This document shows, in pieces, positions 1 to 7,423 of a stretch of DNA of 15,734 nt. The number at the start of each line of letters is the position of its first letter. The stretch's first letter is position 1. Under the pieces are notes generated by a model. That model was not told the DNA's origin and made no database searches. It worked only from the letters and a program-made list of their open reading frames with translations. Source of the DNA: Flavobacteriales bacterium (lineage in GTDB: Bacteria > Bacteroidota > Bacteroidia > Flavobacteriales_D > Sanyastnellaceae); contig JAPKAW010000021.1 of the NCBI GenBank assembly GCA_028825055.1, forward strand, positions 1 through 15,734, read 5' to 3'. A program made the translations under genes and the position numbers.

Positions 1-3
1 AAT

Positions 4-29
4 AAAAAAAGGGGCGTGAGCCCCTTTTT
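4..29 (-). terminator. Intrinsic terminator, probably bidirectional
   Basis: A perfect GC-rich hairpin has stem GGGGC at 11-15, loop GTGA at 16-19 and stem GCCCC at 20-24. It is flanked by an A tract at 4-10 and a T tract at 25-29. Read on the minus strand the hairpin is followed by seven T residues, and it lies about 25 bp after the stop of the minus-strand type A sorting-domain gene, so it should end that transcript. The T tract on the other side means it could also stop plus-strand transcription entering from the right-hand direction's opposite side, that is, from left of the window. Confidence 0.9.
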
Positions 30-50
30 CTTTTTCGTTCTAGGTTAGAA

Positions 51-1379
51 TTACTTCTGAATCTGCACACGGACCACTCCAGAGATATTGTCAGTTGCGA
101 TCTGCAACGTGTACATTCCGATCGGTAAGCCCAAGTCGTATTGTTGTCCACGCTGAACATTTGGATAGAAACCGACAGCTTTTCCTGTGACATCGAAAGC
201 AGTGACATCAGCATGAGTTGCCGCGTCAGACCATGTGATGGTTACGCCACCTGCTGTTGGATTTGGAAATGCTTCAAATTCAGACTGAACAAGTTCACCC
301 ACATTGATGGGGTTGTTGCTTTGTTCAGCAGTCAAACAAAAAGTACCCTCGGCTGACCAATCGTATAAACCGTTGTTCCAGTGGAATCCATCGAGTCGGA
401 CGAAATACTCGACTCCTTCTTCCGTGTCAATTCCAACGACTGGCCAATACTGGGTGTTTTCTTCGTCGAAGTCTTCACCGCATGCGACAGGCACCAATTC
501 GTTGCAGTCGCCACGGTAAACAGCCATTTGACCGTCATAAGCAAAGTAATAAACGAACGTTGCTCCATTGGAAGAACATTGGTTCATGCTCAAGTAGTAG
601 GAATTGCCATCTCCGATGAACGAAAACCACACCGAACCATCATCTAGATCGTCATTCCAACATTCTGTACCCAACATGTCGGCTTCGTAATCCACACCAA
701 GACCGGTTACGGATTCTGAATCATCGAATGGTCCGATAACACCGTCCTCAAAGACGGCGTCAATTGCTCGGGCATTGTCACATACTCCGCGTTCGATCAT
801 CGGTTCGGTATTCATCGCGCGAAGGGAAAAAGACCCTTCAGAAACGCCCTGGTAGTCGTCTCCTTCATAGTGATTGAAACCATCGACCATGACCCAATAG
901 CTCACTCCAGCTTCAGCTGTAAAGCTTACTGTTGAATACCACCATCCATTTGCTGAAGACCAAAACGGCATCATGTCTTCATTGCCCTTCACCAGGGTCA
1001 AATCATCGCATGTTCCAGAATACAAAGCCATCTGGGTATCATTCGCGTACATGGCAGAACCCAAGCCTTTGAACGTCATCAATTGGTAGGTTTCACCGTT
1101 TCCAGTGAAGCTAAACCAAACTGACTGGTCGATTGTTGGGGCTGTTTCACCTGAAGCGACGTCAAACCAGATATCGGTCAGATCTGCGGCGAGTTCTGAT
1201 TCACCTGTCGCTCCTTCATTTGAAAAGGGACCATCTTCAAGTTGCACACCCACTTCAGTACTGAAGATGCTTGAAATATCAATGGCATCCATACAAAGGT
1301 CATTTCCTAGCTGTGCAAAACCGGCTGTCGCTAAAAGGAGCATCCCTATAACGCTCGATGTTTGTAGAAATCGAATCAT
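51..1379 (-). CDS. Secreted protein with T9SS type A sorting domain and two tandem modules
   Basis: A 442-residue secreted protein of unknown activity. I chose the ATG at 1377-1379 because it gives a clean signal peptide (about residues 1-23, ending AGFAQ); a longer in-frame start adds 18 unlikely residues. Residues about 24-192 and 195-355 form two related modules. Each has NDLC/GVCDNA-like cysteine openings, a SVWFSF strand, a [TD]xQMAxYxGxC strand and a VDGF/LDGF segment. The pattern resembles the beta-sandwich modules (pre-peptidase C-terminal-like) common in Bacteroidota exoproteins. From about 365 the tail shows AFPNP, FDVTGK, a GMYTLQI strand and a terminal VQIQK, the pattern of the type A (Por) sorting domain, which directs export through the T9SS and surface attachment or release. 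I see no catalytic motif, so it may be a binding or accessory protein. It is divergent from a type B cargo gene and has a CRP-like box in its promoter region. Confidence 0.9.
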   Translation of the reverse strand: MIRFLQTSSVIGMLLLATAGFAQLGNDLCMDAIDISSIFSTEVGVQLEDGPFSNEGATGESELAADLTDIWFDVASGETAPTIDQSVWFSFTGNGETYQLMTFKGLGSAMYANDTQMALYSGTCDDLTLVKGNEDMMPFWSSANGWWYSTVSFTAEAGVSYWVMVDGFNHYEGDDYQGVSEGSFSLRAMNTEPMIERGVCDNARAIDAVFEDGVIGPFDDSESVTGLGVDYEADMLGTECWNDDLDDGSVWFSFIGDGNSYYLSMNQCSSNGATFVYYFAYDGQMAVYRGDCNELVPVACGEDFDEENTQYWPVVGIDTEEGVEYFVRLDGFHWNNGLYDWSAEGTFCLTAEQSNNPINVGELVQSEFEAFPNPTAGGVTITWSDAATHADVTAFDVTGKAVGFYPNVQRGQQYDLGLPIGMYTLQIATDNISGVVRVQIQK

Positions 1380-1402
1380 GAAAAAGATTTTAAGAATTAA
1401 CA

Positions 1403-1434
1403 CGAAAGTAGCACGCTTCGAAGCAAGAATCAAA
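1403..1434 (-). promoter_or_regulatory. Candidate Bacteroidota promoter of the type A sorting-domain gene
   Basis: Read on the minus strand, TTTG (1434-1431) is followed by 20 nt and then TACTTTCG (1410-1403). This fits the Bacteroidota housekeeping pattern of a -33 TTG element and a -7 TAnnTTTG element, with one mismatch in the latter. Transcription would start near 1399, about 20 bp before the ATG. No Shine-Dalgarno sequence is visible, which is common in this phylum. The same arrangement occurs at 5601-5631. This is a prediction from pattern and position only. Confidence 0.5.
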
Positions 1435-1450
1435 TGTGATTTCGGTCACA
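1435..1450. promoter_or_regulatory. CRP/FNR-family-like operator palindrome
   Basis: TGTGATTTCGGTCACA is a perfect match to the CRP consensus half-sites TGTGA-N6-TCACA, with AAA before and AAA after as in the extended consensus. It directly abuts the candidate -33 element of the minus-strand gene. Its centre lies about 43-44 bp upstream of the predicted start of transcription, close to the -41.5 position typical of class II activation. It is also about 116 bp upstream of the plus-strand ATG at 1559, so it could serve both divergent genes. Which regulator binds it cannot be told from this window. Confidence 0.5.
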
Positions 1451-1558
1451 AAATTGTAAGCTTTTCAAGCCATACGGGAGGATAAAAAAGCGGCAAGCAA
1501 CCCACTGATATACTCCTTGGTTATTAGATTGTACATTGAACGCTATTGTGATCAACTG

Positions 1559-4500
1559 ATGTCTATCCAAATCCTTCTTCGTGGGGTGTTTTTCACGCTG
1601 ACCATAGCGTTTGTGTGCGGTGCTTTGGGACAGGTGGAAACGACCGTCCCAACAGAACCTCGGACGATTCAAACGCCACCACCGGCTTCGGGAGTATGGT
1701 TTGTTCCCAATGAAGGCCAGTGGAACTCTGAAGTCAATGCAACAGCAAGGGTTCATGGAGGAGATCTTTGGTTGACCGACCATGGTTGGAAAATAGCCAT
1801 GCTAGGTCCGGGATATGATGCGATTGGTCGGCACGAGACACCGATGGGACCGCTCACTCAATTCGTTTTGGATGCGCAGTGGGTAGGAGCCAATGCATCA
1901 GAGGGCACTCCGGAGTTTCAAAATCCAGCACGGCATCATGTATCTTTCTTTAAAGGTGACAATCCCAGCCATTGGGCGGCAGATGTTCAACCCGCGGGGA
2001 GGTTCAAGCAGCATGAAGTGTGGTCCGGAGTGACTTTGTTAATGAACGGACAATTGGGCAGAACAGATCGGGTCAAATACGACTGGGTGGTCGCCCCAGG
2101 AGCAGACCCCGATCAAATTGCCACACGCTATGAAGGCATGAAAACGCTGTTGCTAGAGGATGGGTCATTGAGACACCTCGTTGGTCCTTCCGTAGGGGAG
2201 GGATCGGAAAAAACAGGTGTTTGGGGCCAGTTGGTCGAGCAGGCTCCATTTGCCTATCAAATGAACGGTTCAATCTTGGAAGAAGTTAGTTGTTCATATC
2301 GGCTCGAGTCGATTGAAGACGGGGCCACACAAATCGGCTTTGACATCGGGCCTTATGATGTCTCTCGACCGCTCATCATCGATCCGGAAATTGAGTTTGC
2401 TTCCTTCGTCGGGTCTTCCGCAGACAGTTGGGGATTCACGGCAGCATACGATAACGAGGGGAGACTCATTGGAGGCTCAGGAGTTCGTGCGGCGGGTTAT
2501 CCAACCACTGCCGGAGCGTTGGATGCTACATTCAACGGCGGTGATTTTGATTTCGGTATTAGCGTATTCTCGTCGGATGGTACGACCCTAGAATACAGCA
2601 CATACCTCGGCGGAACACAAAGGGAATACCCCCACAGTATCGTGACCAACGATGCTGGGGACATTTACGTGATGGGCACTTCGGGCTCTTCAGATTTTCC
2701 AACGACAGCCGATGCGTTCCAATTGGACTTCAATGGAGGCCCTTTTATCGATTTGGGAACAAATAGCTTTTATGGGTCATTTGACGCCGGATGTGACATC
2801 GTTATTTCCAAAATCAACGGAACAACGGGCGCTCTCGACGCGTCGACATTTATTGGAGGAACGGGCAACGATGGGCTCAACCTCGGAGCCAAATTGAATT
2901 ACAACTATGGCGATGTCTGTCGAGGAGAAATCAACGTGGATGGCACAGGCGATGTTTGGGTGGCTTCGAGCACCCGTAGTGCAGACTTTCCTATGGTTCA
3001 GGCCTTTGACCCGGCGCTCAACGGTACGTGCGATGCCGTTGTTTTTCGAATGAACGACGACCTATCGGAACTGGAGTTTTCGAGCTATTTCGGTGGCAAC
3101 GACGATGACGCGGCGTTCGGCATTCAGTTTGCTGCCAATACGGACGGGCTCGCTTACTTCACGGGCGGAACGAAAAGCAACGACCTGCCTGCAACGCCGG
3201 GAGCTTATCAAGCAGACCTAGCTGGTGACGTGGATGGGTACATCGCATCGGTTGATTACTCCGGCCCATTTCCAGCTCTTTCTGCAGTATCGTATTTTGG
3301 AACGGATGATTATGATCAAGCCTATTTTGTGCAGCTGGACACGGAAGATCGGCCACACATTTGTGGGCAAACAACGGGTTCGAGCATGGCCCTGGTCGGA
3401 GATGTTTACAGCGACAATCCCAATGGCAGCACCTTCGTTGCCCGTTTAACGGAAAACTTGGAAACAGCAGACTGGATTACCCGAATCGGATTGCCTATGT
3501 CGGGCGTCGACATCAGCCCAACAGCTTTCTTGGTATCGGATTGTGACGAGATGTATTTGAGCGGTTGGGGCGGCGATACGCAAGGCAATAGCGCTTTTGC
3601 TTTCGGCTCTACCACCAGTGGAATGCCAGTGACCGCGGACGCATACCAGATGTCCACGGACGGTAGTGATTTTTGGCTGGGCGTCTTGTCTCCCAATGCT
3701 TTGGAACTCACGTACGGTTCATTTTTCGGAGGGATCTTTTCCAATGAACATGTCGATGGCGGCACCTCTCGGTTTGATAAGAACGGCACCGTCTACCAGG
3801 CGGTCTGCGCAGGCTGCGGGGGCTGGGATGATTTTCCGACAACGGCTGATGCATGGGAGAATATGAATGGATCATCCAATTGCAACCTCGGTGTCTTCAA
3901 ATTCAATTTGGGCTCCTTGAATGCTGATATCGAGATTGACGCACCGGATATTATTTGTGCGGGTGAGCCGATTCAGTTCGTCAACACGAGCATAGGAGGG
4001 ACAAGCTTCGAGTGGTTTTTTGGGGATTTGAGCAGCAGTGATGAGGAGAACCCGGAATACATTTATGCCACGCCTGGCGAATGGGAGGTGATGTTGATAG
4101 CGTCGGACGTGAGCGGCTCTGGAGGCTGTTTGGAACCCGACACGGCGTTTGCCACGTTGTTCATTGAAGAAACACCCAACCCCTTGATCGATGAGGTTCC
4201 GGTACTGTGTCCAGGGGAGGAAGTGACCTTGCAGGCGTATGGAACCGATGCACTGATTTGGCAGGCGGATCCCACATTGAGTGACCCGACGGTTTCCAAT
4301 CCCTTGGCTTCGCCGGTCGAAACAACAACGTATACGGTTGAAGATTCGAATGACTGTGGAACGGAAACGGCCTCTGTTACGGTTGAAGTGGAGGTGATAT
4401 TCACTGAAGTCACCAATGACCAATCCATTTGCTTAGGCGATGTGATTGACCTGGAAGTAACAGGAGGAGAAAGCGCGACGTGGAGCCCAATAGGAGGCTT

Positions 4501-5584
4501 AGGGTCGCCTTCGGACCTCGTGACTACAGCAAGTCCAACGGCGACAACAACCTTTACCGCGACGGTTGTTTCGCCAGCGGGCTGCACTTCAGAAGAGTCC
4601 GTTACCATTTATGTGGTGAGCTCATTTCCGGGTGGGCAGGTGTACCCAACGGTGAGTCTTTGCGCGGGCCAAGGAGTATTCTTATCCGCAGCAGAGGGAG
4701 ATTCATACCTCTGGTCACCGGCCGACTTGGTGAGCAACCCCCTGGTTCAAAATCCGTACGTGACGCCAACGGAAAACACAACATTCACGGTGAGCATAGC
4801 CAATATCTGTGGCGTTGGCGTAGACTCTGTTTCGGTGGAATTGGTAACACCGACGGCTTCGGGGACTGGAGGGGGCTGGATGTGTCGAGGGGAAACGATG
4901 ATTTTGAGCTGTTCGGAGGGAGTGAATTATACGTGGTCACCTGCGGCGCTAGCAGCGACCCCCTATTCCCAGACGACCGAAGTATTCCCCCTTGAAACAA
5001 CCACATTTACAGTCTACGTAACCGACGGGTTTGGCTGTCAGGGAAGCACAGAAATGGAGGTCAATGTGTGGCAACCGCCCTATGTCAATGCCGGGCCAGA
5101 CCGGGAAGTCGATTGGCTGGATCGTGTTCGATTATTCGGTTCAGCCGATGCGGATTCCATGTGGTGGTCACCCACTGATTGGTTAAGCTGCAGCGATTGC
5201 CCTACGCCAGAGGTTGAAGTTCAGGCCCCCGGTTGGTTTACCCTTCAAGCGATTTCTCCTGAAGGATGTGCCGCTTCGGATAGTGTGTTCATCGATGTCT
5301 TTTATCCGGTCTACGTGCCGAATGCTTTTTCACCGAATAATGATGGGGTCAACGATGCTTTTATCATCGAGGGTTTAGATCCCCGAGGGTACCGATTGGA
5401 GATTTTCAACCGCTGGGGAGATGTGCTTTTCTACAGTGAAAATCCGGAGGAGCCATGGATCGGTCAGAACCAGTTGGCTGGGGCGGAATACTTTGTTCCT
5501 GATGGAGTTTACATCTGGAAATTACGCTACGAAATGCGCGATGGCCCGCGTCTCTTAGACGGCACGGTAACGTTGATTCGATGA
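1559..5584 (+). CDS. Large surface protein: SBBP beta-propeller, PKD, Ig-like repeats, T9SS type B sorting domain
   Basis: A 1341-residue secreted, probably surface-attached protein, perhaps an adhesin or gliding-associated protein. The ATG at 1559 gives a signal peptide of about 25 residues ending CGALGQ; an upstream TTG frame start is less likely. Residues about 44-275 (from WFVPNEGQW to PLIIDPEIEF) match the N-terminal domain usual in SBBP proteins (DUF7948-like). About 276-790 holds six or so propeller blades marked by [FYLM]PxTxxAxQ and S[TYF][YF][LIF]GG strands. About 793-870 is a PKD-like domain with FEWFFGD. Four Ig-like repeats of 73-78 residues start near 883, 956, 1034 and 1108 with CxG and end in TTTFTV-like strands, and a degenerate fifth follows near 1176. 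From about 1248 the sequence VPNAFSPNNDGVND, then FNRWGDVLF, then DGVYIWKL is the gliding-motility-associated (CHU_C) type B sorting domain. No enzyme motif is visible. The ligand is unknown. Confidence 0.93.
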   Translation: MSIQILLRGVFFTLTIAFVCGALGQVETTVPTEPRTIQTPPPASGVWFVPNEGQWNSEVNATARVHGGDLWLTDHGWKIAMLGPGYDAIGRHETPMGPLTQFVLDAQWVGANASEGTPEFQNPARHHVSFFKGDNPSHWAADVQPAGRFKQHEVWSGVTLLMNGQLGRTDRVKYDWVVAPGADPDQIATRYEGMKTLLLEDGSLRHLVGPSVGEGSEKTGVWGQLVEQAPFAYQMNGSILEEVSCSYRLESIEDGATQIGFDIGPYDVSRPLIIDPEIEFASFVGSSADSWGFTAAYDNEGRLIGGSGVRAAGYPTTAGALDATFNGGDFDFGISVFSSDGTTLEYSTYLGGTQREYPHSIVTNDAGDIYVMGTSGSSDFPTTADAFQLDFNGGPFIDLGTNSFYGSFDAGCDIVISKINGTTGALDASTFIGGTGNDGLNLGAKLNYNYGDVCRGEINVDGTGDVWVASSTRSADFPMVQAFDPALNGTCDAVVFRMNDDLSELEFSSYFGGNDDDAAFGIQFAANTDGLAYFTGGTKSNDLPATPGAYQADLAGDVDGYIASVDYSGPFPALSAVSYFGTDDYDQAYFVQLDTEDRPHICGQTTGSSMALVGDVYSDNPNGSTFVARLTENLETADWITRIGLPMSGVDISPTAFLVSDCDEMYLSGWGGDTQGNSAFAFGSTTSGMPVTADAYQMSTDGSDFWLGVLSPNALELTYGSFFGGIFSNEHVDGGTSRFDKNGTVYQAVCAGCGGWDDFPTTADAWENMNGSSNCNLGVFKFNLGSLNADIEIDAPDIICAGEPIQFVNTSIGGTSFEWFFGDLSSSDEENPEYIYATPGEWEVMLIASDVSGSGGCLEPDTAFATLFIEETPNPLIDEVPVLCPGEEVTLQAYGTDALIWQADPTLSDPTVSNPLASPVETTTYTVEDSNDCGTETASVTVEVEVIFTEVTNDQSICLGDVIDLEVTGGESATWSPIGGLGSPSDLVTTASPTATTTFTATVVSPAGCTSEESVTIYVVSSFPGGQVYPTVSLCAGQGVFLSAAEGDSYLWSPADLVSNPLVQNPYVTPTENTTFTVSIANICGVGVDSVSVELVTPTASGTGGGWMCRGETMILSCSEGVNYTWSPAALAATPYSQTTEVFPLETTTFTVYVTDGFGCQGSTEMEVNVWQPPYVNAGPDREVDWLDRVRLFGSADADSMWWSPTDWLSCSDCPTPEVEVQAPGWFTLQAISPEGCAASDSVFIDVFYPVYVPNAFSPNNDGVNDAFIIEGLDPRGYRLEIFNRWGDVLFYSENPEEPWIGQNQLAGAEYFVPDGVYIWKLRYEMRDGPRLLDGTVTLIR

Positions 5585-5600
5585 ACAGGCACTTAGGAAG

Positions 5601-5631
5601 TTGCAACAATCACGGGTTGTGGTTACTTTCG
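5601..5631 (+). promoter_or_regulatory. Candidate promoter of the HU-SPOR gene
   Basis: TTG at 5601-5603, a 20-nt spacer and TACTTTCG at 5624-5631 repeat exactly the arrangement seen at 1434-1403. The distance from the -7-like element to the ATG at 5652 is also similar (20 nt against 23 nt). It suggests that the HU-SPOR and HAD genes can be transcribed apart from the large surface-protein gene. Only the pattern supports this. Confidence 0.45.
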
Positions 5632-5651
5632 AGCTTGTATACCCGTTCACA

Positions 5652-6749
5652 ATGAATCACATCGACACCCATCTTCACCGTCTTTTTCTGGATCACGATT
5701 GTGTTGTCGTGCCAGGATTGGGAGGGTTTGTTTGCAATCGTGTTCCGGCACGGTACGATGCGACACGAGAAGAGTTGGTTCCCCCAGCGCGGAATGTGAT
5801 ATTCAATGAACGTTTGATTCATCACGATGGTGTTTTGGCTCAATCGGTGGTGATGAACGAAGGCTTGGTTTATGCTGAAGCCATGCAGTCGATTGAGCAG
5901 GAGGCAAGTGAATTGAAACGACGGGTTCAGTCGGGAGAAACCGTTACCATTGAACACGTGGGGCGGTTATATCGAGGGCAGGATGGTGGAATGCTGTTCA
6001 TGCCAGAAGAAGTTTTGGAGCGCATGCTACGGTCTTTTGGTTTGCAGCGCATCCCGTTGCGACCTTTGGTAAAGCCCGTGATAGAAAAGAAAGAAACAGA
6101 ACGTATTTTGGAGATGCCCCTCGCTTCACGAGAATCGATGGATCGTCCTTGGGCTCGGATTGCCGCCGCAATGGCCGTTCCGATTTTGGGTGGCGCAGGC
6201 ATGTTTATTGCGGACCAATGGGAAACAGAAGCGTCGCTTATGAGTGCGATTCCATCGGTATACCAGCACGTAGAAACAACTCCGTTTCAACCTCGATTTG
6301 AAGAGGAAGCGATCCTGTCTGCTGGGGTTTCCTTTGAACCTGTATTTCAAGCGACTATGGAGGCTGTTGAAGGAGCTTCCTTAGTGCACTATGACTTCAC
6401 CGAGGAAAAGTTATCTCTTACAGGAGTCCCCGTGGTGTTGAATGGATTGGAGCCTGTCTCCATGGAATCACCCGTCGAGGTAAAGGCCAACCCTGGTGTC
6501 AACACGGCAGAGTCTGCTCGCATGTTTGCACTCGTTGCAGGGGCGTTTTCAGTCGAAGGCAACGCGCATAGATTGGCTGATAAGTTGCGGTTAGAAGGAT
6601 TTAGTGCTGAAATATTTCTTCAGGATAACGGACTCCACGTTGTGACCTATGCGGCGTTTGATCAAGAAGCTGATGCCCGTGCAAAGCTCGCTGAATTGCG
6701 AAAGAACACGCGTTGGGCAACCGCTTGGCTCAAGCGTTTCGAGGCGTGA
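5652..6749 (+). CDS. HU-CCDC81-like / transmembrane / SPOR domain protein
   Basis: A 365-residue protein with a domain order characteristic of Bacteroidota. Residues 1 to about 125 match the bacterial HU-CCDC81 pattern: IDTHLHRLFLDHDCVVVPGLGGF, PPAR, FNERLIHHDGVL, an alpha segment, then GETVTIEHVGRLYR and a FMPE end. HU-like folds bind DNA in some relatives, but DNA binding is not shown for this family. One transmembrane helix lies at about 168-186 (IAAAMAVPILGGAGMF). A linker leads to a C-terminal SPOR domain (about 290-365: FALVAGAFSVEGNAHRLADKL, then LHVVTYAAFD, then TRWATAWL); SPOR domains bind denuded peptidoglycan at division sites. The predicted topology is cytoplasmic N-terminus and periplasmic C-terminus. 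I chose ATG 5652; a TTG at 5601 would put the promoter-like element inside the coding region. The stop is 5 bp before the next gene, so the two are probably cotranscribed. Confidence 0.9.
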   Translation: MNHIDTHLHRLFLDHDCVVVPGLGGFVCNRVPARYDATREELVPPARNVIFNERLIHHDGVLAQSVVMNEGLVYAEAMQSIEQEASELKRRVQSGETVTIEHVGRLYRGQDGGMLFMPEEVLERMLRSFGLQRIPLRPLVKPVIEKKETERILEMPLASRESMDRPWARIAAAMAVPILGGAGMFIADQWETEASLMSAIPSVYQHVETTPFQPRFEEEAILSAGVSFEPVFQATMEAVEGASLVHYDFTEEKLSLTGVPVVLNGLEPVSMESPVEVKANPGVNTAESARMFALVAGAFSVEGNAHRLADKLRLEGFSAEIFLQDNGLHVVTYAAFDQEADARAKLAELRKNTRWATAWLKRFEA

Positions 6750-6754
6750 TTGAA

Positions 6755-7423
6755 ATGGCACATAAACCCCTTCCTGAAGCAGTCATTCTTGATTTTGGCG
6801 GCGTACTCTATGACATAGATTATGATGCCCCTGTCAAAGCATTTCGGGCCTTGGGACTGGACGACTTTGCGGGCCTATATCATCAAGCGGCCCAATCACC
6901 GGCTTTCGATGAATTGGAGTGTGGTCAGATCACCCCGGACGCATTCTATTCTTTTTTGGAAGGTCACTGCCGTCTAGGAACACAGCGTGATGAGGTGGTC
7001 GCTGCTTGGGACAGTATTTTGACTGGAATGCCAGCTTGTCGCATTCCGCTAGTGCATGCCTTGAGTGCGCAAACTCGTCTCTTTATTTTCAGCAATACCA
7101 ACGTGATTCACGCGCGGGTCTTTGAGGCGTGGATGGAAAAAAACATCGGTTTGTCTTCTTTTCGCGGGGCATTCGAAGGGATCCATTACAGCCATGAGTT
7201 GGGCCAACGCAAGCCTGAACCGGAGGCGTTTCTAACGTTGTGCCGACAGCACCGGTTGGACCCGAGCAACACGTTATTTATCGACGATAGCGAGCAACAT
7301 GTTGGCGGTGCAGCACGCGCTGGACTGCAAACACATTGGCACAACCCAGTGAGCGACGATGTCGCAATTTGGTTGCAGAGCAGAGGGTTTACATTGCCAG
7401 AATCGGCTTTCAGGTCGGCTTAA
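6755..7423 (+). CDS. HAD-superfamily phosphatase, YihX-like (subfamily IA)
   Basis: A 222-residue cytoplasmic hydrolase. All four HAD motifs are visible. Motif I is D13-F-G-G-V with the nucleophile Asp, motif II is S113-N-T-N, motif III is K153 in LGQRKPE, and motif IV is D177-D178 in FIDDSEQH. The second Asp of the usual DxD is a Gly, as in YihX-type proteins (DLGN); YihX of Escherichia coli dephosphorylates alpha-glucose 1-phosphate, but the substrate here is unknown. Length fits the family (about 200). ATG 6755 is preferred, with GAGG at 6741-6744; a GTG at 6746 would overlap the preceding stop. The gene lies 5 bp after the HU-SPOR gene. It converges on the DUF6495-like gene, the two sharing the palindrome TTAA at their stops, and no terminator is seen. 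Confidence 0.88.
   Translation: MAHKPLPEAVILDFGGVLYDIDYDAPVKAFRALGLDDFAGLYHQAAQSPAFDELECGQITPDAFYSFLEGHCRLGTQRDEVVAAWDSILTGMPACRIPLVHALSAQTRLFIFSNTNVIHARVFEAWMEKNIGLSSFRGAFEGIHYSHELGQRKPEPEAFLTLCRQHRLDPSNTLFIDDSEQHVGGAARAGLQTHWHNPVSDDVAIWLQSRGFTLPESAFRSA

Noticed and set aside
38..50. Small inverted repeat TTCTA-GGT-TAGAA after the stop of the type A cargo gene
   Set aside because: The 5-bp AT-rich stem has no T tract of its own; the strong hairpin at 4-29 explains termination.
3872..4608. Long minus-strand open frames inside the large surface-protein gene
   Set aside because: They are shadows in a repetitive, biased coding region; they lack start signals, and their translations look unlike any protein family, while the plus-strand protein has clear domains.
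5593..5625. Possible hairpin CAAC...GTTG between the large surface-protein gene and the HU-SPOR gene
   Set aside because: The stem is only four to five pairs, the loop is long and no T tract follows, so it is not a credible terminator.
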